Shown here one piece after another: positions 54,480 to 64,000 of a stretch of DNA of 64,000 bases. The notes under the pieces are model-generated. The model searched no databases, was not told the DNA's origin, and worked only from the letters and a program-made list of their open reading frames with translations. Source of the DNA: Gadus chalcogrammus (Eukaryota > Chordata > Actinopteri > Gadiformes > Gadidae); contig NC_079418.1 of the NCBI RefSeq assembly GCF_026213295.1, forward strand, positions 8,475,511 through 8,539,510, read 5' to 3'. The translations under genes were made by a program, and so were the position numbers. Every line of letters starts with the position of its first letter. Within the stretch, counting starts at the first letter, position 1.

Positions 54480-56640
54480 CTATATTAATCAACAGCACTT
54501 ACATCTGACCAAGGCTATTCTTTTTGTGATAGGGTATTCTTAATAGTTTGTAAATCCTAGTAGGCTAAATTCACAGCATGTTTTAGGCTATTCTTTAAGG
54601 CAGGCTATTCTAAATGGTGTTAATTTAGAAAACAAGACTAAAGGCTATTGTATTTGCTTTAGCCCTCTGCTAAAACATTGATGATATACACTTTCTCCCA
54701 TTCTTTTTTTACTTTGCCTCAATATTCTTTTACTTATTTATTTGATTTTATCACTTCAACAATGCATATTTTTACCTTTACCTTTGTTTTTTCTTTTACT
54801 CATCTATTTTATTTTATACGACAATGTTTCTATGTGAAGCACTTTTGAGTCTGCCTCGTGTATGAAAAGTGCTTTATAAATAAAGTTTCCTTGCCTCAGT
54901 CCTAGTAAATGCACAGCATTCAAGCATTTTTCAAGCATGGCTACAGTTCAGTACCGTACTCTTTTTATGATAAGCTGTTGTAAAGAGATTGCTAAATCCT
55001 ATTAGTACTCATGCTCTTAATTAGCTCTCTCTCTGTAAACGGAGGGAGGGAGGGGGTAATCTGATTAAGCATGCGATAGCCAAGGTCCAGTACGCGCCTG
55101 TGTTTTTCGTAGGCGGAATCCGGGAGCAGCCCCGCCTCAAGCTCTAGGATTGGACAGGCAGCCCATCAGTCTAAATTTGCACACTGATGGTGTGTTCCTC
55201 AATCCTCGGACACCAGACTTCTGAGTCGAAAGTCGAAGATCTCCCAGCTTTCTTGCGGCATTTCTCGAAGGCATGCCCCCTTTTTGTCTTCATCTTTCGG
55301 AAATCTGAGAGTGGACTGATGGTGCGTTTTAGTATTCTCTGCAAACCGACTCGGACCTGGTGTGTAACGTCACGCACACCCGGAAGGTTGTTGTCGCGGT
55401 AGCGTTGGCAGAGTACCAGGCACTCCAAAATAAGTAGGCTATAGGCCATAGGCAGAGATACGGACGCAGTAAGGTATTACAATAATACGAGTGATCGAGT
55501 ACGGTACAGCTTTCCGGGTGACTTGAGTACGGTACAGGGCAACTTTGCCTAGTGTGAGTGCGCCCTAAGCTACCAACATAAACAAAGAGGAGCTAGGAAA
55601 AGAAATTAACTACGTGTTTAAGTTCAGAAGGGGCAAACGTTTGGCTACACACAGCACTACAAAAGTCGTCAGGATTGAAAAAAATATTTTTTGCAAATCT
55701 GTACACTGTATCACATGATGAGCTGGCTGTTCTCAATTCACAACACGCATTTCATCAAAACTAGCCTACATCATGCAATCTGACCAAAACCCATGCACTT
55801 ACTTCACACAGTGTGTCTTTTAACAATTTATTTTTTACCATTCGTAGTGTTGATCTGCAGAGTAATAGTTTGCTAAGATGATGACGTCGCTTAGCAACCG
55901 AATACGCTGGGGTTGATAAGTTAGCGGACTACTTGCGGAGTGATACCAAAGTCGTGAATCAGAGGCAAAAAATTCACTTTCCTTGACAGCAGTCAGTTAT
56001 ACAAAATGAATTGTCAGCTGGTCACACCCGGGAAGGATGCAACATAAATGAGCGGGTCAGAGTAGGGTTCACCATGAACAAACAATGGTTAATTTCGTAT
56101 TCCCAGAACAAATGATTAACAAAAACCACAAATGCGCAAAACGTCGGCGCCACATCAAAACAGACAGAATACGAACACAACCAAACAAAATGAGCTACGG
56201 TAGCCGCCTTCCAACAAAGGTACAGGACGAAGTAGCCGTCAGGTGGGTGTGGCCCTGCTGCCCCCCCCCATCAGCCACGCCCACACCCCTGATTGAAGCA
56301 AGAACATCACAGGCATTAGGACAAACCAAGGCCTGAGAGCCGTCACACCCTGCCCCTAAAAAGACGGAAACCCCAGGTTTCCGCTGGTCCTACCCACAAC
56401 CCAAAAGTTAATACAAAGATTATTCAGAAACCTAACACCCAAAAGTATAGTCAATAAACTATTTGAAGTTCTAGACAAAACCTACATCGAATACCAAAAT
56501 ATATCCCGATCAACTTTGGGAAGGCCCTTGCAAGTGAATAGAGCATCCTACAGCATTGAGAAGAGCAGTGTAATAATCCATAATAATTTAACTCCAATTT
56601 TCAAGTGGTGGGTACAAAATGCATCTTGAAGAAAAATGGT
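54480..56640. other. Repeat-rich non-coding sequence
   Basis: The 3'-tail-like 'gtgctttataaataaagttt' (54868-54890) marks an old retroposon end. 'gtgtgagtgcgccctaagc' (55550-55570) looks like a DNA-transposon terminus. The remainder has no supported gene; short ORFs lack recognisable domains. Confidence 0.35.
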
Positions 56641-56656
56641 AGGTACTCGTCCCCAG

Positions 56657-56932
56657 CGGAATTGATCGATCAATCGATCCATCGATCCATCGATCCATCG
56701 ATCCATCGATCCATCGATCCATCCATCCATCCATCCATCCATCCATCCATCCATCCATCCATCCATCCATCCATCCATCCATCCATCCAACCATCCATCC
56801 ATCCATCCATCCATCCATCCATCCATCCATCCATCCATCCATCCATCCATCCATCCATCCATCCATCCATCCATCCATCCATCCATCCATCCATCCATCC
56901 ATCCATCCATCCATCCATCCATCCATCTATCC

Positions 56933-57020
<88 letters not shown>
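56657..57020. repeat. (ATCG/ATCC/ATCT)n compound tetranucleotide array
   Basis: About 365 bp that change from ATCG-containing units to pure ATCC and then to ATCT, a typical stepwise compound microsatellite. Confidence 0.97.
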
Positions 57021-57717
57021 GCAGGGGCATTATTATACACCCCAACCATCACCACAAAAACAACGTTCCTAGATAGATAAAACAAACGAGTGGACTAAAT
57101 ATTTTAATAGTTACACAGTGAACCATAGCAGTGTAGTGCAAATGTTTCCAACTTCACAAACTTACTTTATCAGTGATTAGGCTGGTGTCCATTGTGGCTG
57201 AAGGGGGAACTGTGATTTTTCAAGGTCAAATGCACTCCTTCGTCTCTCTTTCTCTTCAGCGCAATTTGAATCCAGCCTATGGGTGCACTACTGCCACCAT
57301 CTGCTTGCAATGCAAATTACACTTTGGCGCAAGAAATGCACCAAACTCGAACACATCGACACATCGAGTGTTTAAATTAAATCAATTTCAATCAACGTGA
57401 GAGACATTAGTACATCTAACATTCTCCATAAACAATCAAAGTTGACATGATTATAGCATGTCCACAAGAAGAATATAAATTGATACTGTTGCATTTACAT
57501 ACTTCCTTTTTGTCAATTTAAAGACCTGCTATGTTCCTTTTTTTCAGTGTAGTGGTGTAAAATAACGTGATTCTGCAGTGGGAGCATTATTTGATAGAGC
57601 CATTGGTGATGGTCTATCCACATACTGTACCCCTGAAATCTTCAAGAAAGAAGTTATAAACAAGCGTGTATTGCAGATACTCACCCTTTAACTTGAATTT
57701 CGAAGCGTACCTCCTAA

Positions 57718-59079
57718 CTGTGCGTTCACACCAAAAGCGAATTGAGCTACCAAATGGCCGGAAGTCATTCACTTTCTAGGGGCAAGACAAGAGCGACCAA
57801 AGCGACACAAGGGTCCAACCCTACCAGCGGCAAAAGGTGAGCGACCAGAGTGACCAAAAAAAGTTGAAGACGGCTGAACTTTATGCAAATTACTATGACG
57901 CGTTTCAGCGGCCAGACACTGACAGCCAATCGTAATGTAGACGCTCTTCGCTTGCGTGGATCCCAGGGAACACCGAACACCGGCACTTTGGTTCCTATCC
58001 AGTCACTTCAATCCAGTTTAATAGAGGATAGACAGCTGACAAATGACCATTTAGCAGACACTTTTATCCAAAGCGACTTGCAATTTGTCTTGCAACTTAT
58101 GACAAGTACATTTGTCATAAGAAGTGAAACGATATATCGCTGTCAGTTACAGTGATAATGACAGCTGTGTTTTCTGTTTTGTGTTCAATAGTTAATGAGT
58201 GCAACATCCATAGTGAATTTTGATACAAAGTGATGATAAGCGGGAGTATTTATAGCAAATATTTGCGATCTAGAAAGTTCGTATTTAAGCGGGAATCATT
58301 TTAATTTGCTCTCTATACCACCAATCTAACCAACCAATCTAACACAAACTAATCGAAATGACAAGGGATAAATCTCTTGTCTTTTATCCCTCTATTCCCG
58401 CTATTCCCCACTATTCACGGAGCCTGAGGTGAATCATTTTAAATTAAATAGTCTAGATAGATAGATAGATAGCCTAGTCAAGTCTTTATTAATACCAAAC
58501 GACACAAATAGTCGGGAATTAATTTAGGTGATTCGGTTCACACAGGACTGTAGGTGACTGGACACAAAATAGATCACATTAAAACTACACACGTTGATAG
58601 ATGGATAGATAGATAGTTAGACAGATATAGGCCTAGATAGATAGATAAATATGTTCCATTATTTGCCTTGCGGAGCCAGCCAGTCCTGTGCTCCTATGCA
58701 AATTAGCCATGTGCCCCAATGTCAATTTGTTTGACAGGAGTGCAGATCATGATTTCCAGATGCAGATCAGTGAAATATATTTTAACTTGCCGTTGTAAGT
58801 ACATTTTAGGATTTTTTTAAATATATTGGAGGGGAATCGCTGTCGAAGCACTTTATCCAACAAGCAAAACCGTCTCTGCAATATGGCCAAAGTGTATCGG
58901 ATTTCATTCTATGGCTGTCTGTACTAAAAGCATACGGCTCCTTTAAATGCGTCTTCAAAATTGAATTGTACGTCATGAGCGACTTGAGCGACAAAAGCGA
59001 AAATAAATATTTGCAGCGATTTTTTATGAGCGACCAAAGCGTCTTTGCAGCGCAATTCGCTTTTGGTGTGAACGCACAG
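57718..59079. mobile_element. PIF/Harbinger-type element with TAA duplication
   Basis: The ends CTGTGCGTTCACACCAAAAG and CTTTTGGTGTGAACGCACAG are perfect 20-bp inverted repeats, and the pairing continues through 'cgaattg/caattcg'. TAA flanks both ends (57715-57717 and 59080-59082). Sub-terminal 'agcgaccaaagcg' motifs lie near both ends. The interior contains GATA repeats and other fragments; no transposase remains. Confidence 0.9.
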
Positions 59080-59082
59080 TAA

Positions 59083-59520
59083 GGTTTAATTTCTGGGACA
59101 AACCCATCCAGGATTTTTCCCAGAGACAGGAGGTGAAATGATTCTTTCCACCTTTCCTCCATAGCTTTACAAACACAAGTAATTAGAATTAATGTAAGAC
59201 AATATCTTGTTATAACATGACAAGATGTCGTCGCCCTCCTCCCCACCACGGCGAACACTTTCTCCGCTCCCAGTCCCGTAAAGATAACACATAGGCTATA
59301 TCATCTTATTTCTACATTCAGCAGCAAAGCCAGTGTGTAGGCCAACATGCACATATTTACATGCTTACAGGTCAAAAGACGCAATATAAAGCATATATGT
59401 AAGATACTTACGCAGTTAAAAACATGTTTTAAAGAAATTAATGGATGCCCACGCAGGAACTTGAATTGTTGGGATCCGCATGCGCATAATCACTAGGTAG
59501 CAGAATTTGATGGGTAGCAT
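59083..59520. other. Non-coding upstream flank of promoter candidate
   Basis: No gene or repeat could be assigned. The sequence becomes more GC-rich toward 59520. Confidence 0.4.
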
Positions 59521-59539
59521 AAATTGGCAGAGCACCGGT

Positions 59540-59923
59540 ATAAAAAGATAAGGCTTCACCAGCGGAGGACGTCGGAGCGCGTGTCGCGTCTCCTTGGAGC
59601 TGAGATAGGGGCGGGGCTTAGATAGGGCGGGGCGGGTGGGCGATGGAGGGGAGGGGCGAAGCTGTGGCTGTGGACATGAAGGATTTAGCGCTCAGATGAG
59701 CACCGCCGAGCTCGCTTGGACAGCTTTCCAACGCAACGACCCCCCCCCCCCCCCCACACACACACACACACACATAGCGAACCACGCGACTGTAGCGAGC
59801 GGAAGAGGATAAAGTACATCAAGCTCGTGGTTGGAGGAATCCCTTGTTTTCCCGGGAAGCTGCGCTCGCAGCCTCACGGGGCTGAAGTTTTGGAACAGCT
59901 CACGCGTTTCTTCCACGCGACAG
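59540..59923 (+). promoter_or_regulatory. CpG-rich TATA promoter and first-exon candidate
   Basis: TATAAAAA at 59540-59547 is followed by a CpG-dense block with GC boxes ('ggggcggggc' near 59607 and 'gggcggggcggg' near 59623). A strong splice donor CAG|GTACGT follows at 59921-59929. An ATG at 59678 opens only a seven-codon frame, so the exon would be 5' UTR. The gene body would lie to the right, beyond the window. This is inference from sequence signals. Confidence 0.45.
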
Positions 59924-60211
59924 GTACGTCCGTGTCCTCTTCATCCTCGCGCTGTTGTTGTCACGTAACTTAACTTTATGACGATTTGAAGACGCTATTT
60001 TCTTTTTTCGTGTGTTCCTGAGTTTGAAAAAAGGCATGCAACCTGTTGAACGTTGCCAACGTGACGCGCGTGAGCCAGTTTACCTGAGCGGGAGCGCGTG
60101 CGATGCTGTGTGTCTCGCGCCAGCTGATTCCAAACTCATCGTCGTGTGCGATGCAGCAGGGGCGCGCGGACAGTTTTGGGGGCTACCAGCTGAGTCCGCT
60201 TCAGCCGCCCC

Positions 60212-60250
60212 TACATAAGCCTCATAAAAACAATTTATGAGGCTTATGTA
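60212..60250. repeat. Perfect 17-bp-arm palindrome
   Basis: TACATAAGCCTCATAAA, five bases, then the exact complement TTTATGAGGCTTATGTA. Confidence 0.95.
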
Positions 60251-61049
60251 AAATTCAAAACAAACAATTTATTATACGTATTTTTATAGGGTTGTATGCT
60301 CGGGTTGTATATACTTGAAATCCCTTCTTCTTGTCTTTTTCATTACACATTTACAAAACTGTTTCATATTCCATCTAGAATAACTGACGCATTAAACCTC
60401 AAAGAGTAACACTCATAATTTGATGGTTTCACGTTGCAAAAAAAACTAAAATTTTGAGTATTTTGACATATTGACATTTGACATATTTTGCATAAAAATT
60501 AGTATTTAGTTGAATGATTATCATTTAAAACGTGCTCACCCCCTCCCTTGTTATTCGGTTATCCTTAATTACAGCATGTTAATTACAGCATGTTATCAGC
60601 ATTATATCATGCTGATAACATGCTGATTACTTGTTGATAACATGGCTTTATCACCCATCACAAGCGATTACTCAGCCCTATCGCGCATGATAGTGAATAG
60701 CAAGAGAAATATCTAAATGACTTTCTAATCAACGAACACTAAAACAAATATTATTTTTCACTGTGCCAGCTTCCCTCGTAAAATGAGATTGCGAACTGAG
60801 TTCACCTTTTAAACTCACGTGGGAGTTTAAGAAAATGGAGCCAACTTTATTAGTCGTTGATACAATAAAGCATTGGATAACACACACTGGCCCGGTCAGT
60901 CCTCTGCTTGGATGGGAGGTGGTTGGTTAATAGCCCGACTCCAACGGTAAAGGTTGGATTTCCTCAGGGAATTTTGAAAAGCAGCCAAATGCTGATACCA
61001 AGTTCAGAGTTCATCTAGACTCTGCATAGCAACCCTCTCCCCCCCCCCT
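60251..61049. other. AT-rich non-coding sequence
   Basis: No gene seen. Around 60580-60650 there are nested inverted copies of 'cagcatgttatcagc/gctgataacatgctg'. Confidence 0.4.
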
Positions 61050-61390
61050 TATACTTATTGTATGTTTGTGCATCCTGCACTTAATGTACGCACTTATTGT
61101 ATGTTGTACGTCCTGGCACTTAATGTATGCACTTATTGTATGTTTGTACGTCCTGGCACTTAATGTATACACATATTGTATGTCATACTTTGTTATAGTA
61201 CTTATCCTAGCTATTTTTGTTGTGTACGGGGAATGGGTTAACGTTGCGATTGTTAGTGCTTGGCACTTGGTTCTATGAACATCCTTACTGTACCGACAGC
61301 GATATATTGTTCCTTCTCTTACTTCTGACTACTTATTGTAAGTTTCTTTGGATAAAAGCATCTGCTAAATGCCTTGAAGGTAAATGTATA
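61050..61390. repeat. Interspersed fish repeat, copy 3
   Basis: Contains tandem 'cttattgtatgt.gtacgtcctggcacttaatgta' units and then the same core as 45902-46165, with the end 'tttggataaaagcatctgct'. Confidence 0.82.
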
Positions 61391-61714
61391 TGATAAGAGG
61401 CTTTTAGTCAAGTACTGGGTGTGGTAACCATAACATTTTAACAGTAATATTCAGGAAGAAAGGGGGGAATATTCTTTGCTGAATATTACAACTCAGATGT
61501 TTTACTGCATCAATAAAAACATGAAGATTGCAGTGAATTTTTTATTTTGAAAACCACTCCAACGACACAGCGAGGTTTCAAACAGTGGGGGTCTTTTCCT
61601 TCAGAACACTGAGGAGGAGGAGGTGGTGTGTTAGGACATTTTGTTTCCAAAGTCTGAAAACCAAGTCAGTTGTGCGGACATGTTTTTAAAAGAATATATT
61701 AAGTGATGTTTGCT

Positions 61715-62000
<286 letters not shown>

Positions 62001-62095
62001 GCCTAACATCCAAACTAAACTCGAAAATAGCTATTGAAGTCAAGGGGCAACTACGAATAGTCGAATCTCCTAACCTTTATGCCTCCTTTCCTTAA

Positions 62096-64000
62096 AGATC
62101 CCATGCCATTCTATTTTATGGATGCTTTAATATAGGTATTAGTGGGCCTCAAACACAGTATTCAAAGACGTCCCCGAAATTCAGCCGTGGTGCAGAGTTA
62201 CAGTCACTCCGAAACAGTCGCACATTGAGCTTCCCCCAAACGCGCCGTTTCGGTGGGCGTGTCAAGGCAGGTCAAGGAGGGTGGTGGGGGTGTGGCCCTG
62301 AGCAGCTTGTAGCCACAGTACCATGCGCTCTGTATACGGTGGGCGTGTCAAGGCAGGTCAAGGAGGGGGGTGGGGGTGTGGCCCTGAGCAGCTTGTAGCC
62401 ACTGACAGTACCATGCGCACTGTTTACGGTGGATGTATCGCAATGGCTCGTAGAAACCCATATTATACATAGATATCTATATCTATATCATATAATATAT
62501 AATATATATTATCACCTGGCCCTGAGCAGCTTGTAGCCACGGTACCATGCGCTCTGTTTACGGTGGCTGTATCGCAATGGCTCTTAGAAACCCATATTAT
62601 ACATAGATATCTATATCATATAATATATAATATATATTATCACGGCCAAAAGCTGTGTGAGCCTCCAGACGATAGGTTATTATGAATCTCAAACGACCGC
62701 GTCTACTTCAGATTGATGTGGAAGTGGAAGAACCAGAGACGTCGGAGAACCCGACAAAGTCCTTTGTGATTCATTATATCGTCTGGACGCGCACACAGCT
62801 TTTGGCCGTGATAATATGTATTAGCCTATTTGATATAGATATCTATGTATTAGGCCTATATGATATTATTTAGATATAGAGCTCCAGGACTGTAACGCAA
62901 GTGTTGTACACTTCCTTGTTATTTGGATAACCGTTCTGCTGTTGGTGTGATGGCGCATAACACGTCGGACTCTCGTCTCTGGTATTTCTACAACGAGACT
63001 CGTAGTGGGGGTTATCTCAGCCATGGTTGAGAATGAATTGGGGGAAAGGAACTTTGGCTTTGACTCCCTGAAGTAGGCTACATGAACCACGACATGGAGG
63101 AGAAAGGGATTTTCGGCCGCGAATGTATCCCGCTTGAGCCCTGCTTCCCGCCGCCTCGGCAGCGGTCAGCGCTAATCACCACCTCCTGAAGCCGAGGCGG
63201 TGGTCCATCGGCAGCGAGGCTCCGGCGGGAGACGACCGCGGTCAACAATCCCTTTCTCCTCCATGTCGTGGTTCATGACTTCAGGGAGTCAAAGCCAAAG
63301 TTCCTTTCCCCCAATTCATTCTCAACCATGGATGAGATAACCCCCACTACGAGTCTAGTTGTAGAAATACCATAGACGAGAGTCCGACGTGTTATGCGTT
63401 ATCACACCAACAGCAGAACGGTTATCCAAATAACAAGGAAGTGTACCTACAACACTTGCGTTACAGTCCTGGAGCTCTATATCTAAATAATATCATATAA
63501 TACATAGAAATCTGTATCATTGAATACATATTATGACGGCCAAAAGCTGTGTGCGACTCCAGACGATATTATGAATCTCAAACAACTGCGTCGGAGAACC
63601 AACGTCTCTGGTTCCACTTTCACATCAACCTGAAGTCGACTGAACCGCGCGCTGCCTGCTGCCGGCTGCCCGCTGCCGGGCGATGGTGCCTCGCGGCAAC
63701 CGGCGGCAAGTCGCAGTTCATGTACTTCAGCGAGTCAAAGCCAAAGTTCCTTTCCCCCAATTCCTTCTCAACCATGGCTGAGATAACCGCCAATACGAGT
63801 CTCGTTGGAGAAATACCAGAGACGAGAGTCCGACGTGTTATGCGCCATCACACCAACAGCAGAACGGTTATCCAAATAACAAGGAAGTGTACAACACTTG
63901 CGTTACAGTCCTGGAGCTCTATATCTAAATAATATCATATAATACATAGATATCTATATCAAATAATACATATTATCACGGCCAAAAGCTGTGTGCACGT
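62096..64000. mobile_element. Fold-back repeat cluster running off the right edge
   Basis: TTAA (62092-62095) precedes 'agatcccatgccattc', a TTAA-type MITE start. Inside are three copies of a 'ctgagcagcttgtagccac' unit (62300-62540). About 200 bp at 62870-63104 recurs inverted at 63251-63490 and again at 63725-63960. 'cggccaaaagctgtgtg' marks unit ends at 62644, 63538 and 63977. A CpG-rich spacer (63105-63250) forms the loop. ORFs here are shared among copies and are not convincing genes. Confidence 0.65.

Noticed and set aside
60012..60218. 68-codon ORF as first coding exon of the promoter candidate
   Set aside because: It lies beyond the splice donor, has no recognisable motif and runs into a palindrome.
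63549..63932. 127-codon ORF at the right edge
   Set aside because: The same sequence recurs in inverted and direct copies in other frames within the fold-back repeat, so it is repeat sequence.

Overview
The window is vertebrate, almost certainly teleost, nuclear DNA. It holds the first five exons of a NADPH oxidase gene, many fish-type transposons (hAT, PIF/Harbinger, TTAA-flanked MITEs, L2 LINE, tRNA-derived SINE, Ty3/gypsy) and very long dinucleotide and tetranucleotide arrays. The high density of (AC)n tracts and a retrotransposon with Gmr1-like gene order would suit a gadiform (cod-like) fish, but that is an inference from style only.

Layout. 1-3.1 kb: a LINE fragment split by a hAT element that carries its own MITE, then a solo LTR. 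3.1-6.3 kb: two further small transposons and repeats, all probably inside an intron. 6.4-10.4 kb, minus strand: exons 5 to 1 of a NOX1/NOX2-type gene with intact splice sites; later exons lie off the left edge. 11.3-18.7 kb: interspersed repeats and a dead Gmr1-like Ty3/gypsy provirus (minus strand) with integrase upstream of RT/RNase H, itself invaded by a hAT (holding a MITE) and by a Harbinger element (holding another hAT). 19.3-45.4 kb: a nested stack. A minisatellite is split by an L2 LINE. The L2 is split by a ~21.7 kb Polinton/Maverick (adintovirus-like) element. The Polinton is split by a 4.4 kb CsRn1-type Ty3/gypsy retrotransposon with identical LTRs. 45.4-64 kb: repeats, microsatellites, a Harbinger element, a CpG-rich TATA promoter candidate at 59.5 kb and a fold-back repeat at the right edge.

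The Polinton reads as a viral genome in two convergent blocks. Rightward: two decayed unknown genes, a small helical protein that may be Bcl-2-like, a retrovirus-like integrase with chromodomain, penton-like minor capsid protein, a basic pX/pVI-like virion protein, the double-jelly-roll major capsid protein and an adenain-type protease. Leftward: a conserved Polinton protein, a small membrane-anchored protein, the packaging ATPase, a very large protein-primed DNA polymerase B and, near the right end, what looks like a spliced gene with an acidic activation-like segment. These encode integration, protein-primed replication, capsid assembly, maturation and DNA packaging. The copy is dead: the major capsid gene has an internal stop, the ATPase a frameshift, the penton start is GTG, the polymerase N-terminus contains a hAT MITE, accessory genes are frameshifted, and no terminal inverted repeats were found.
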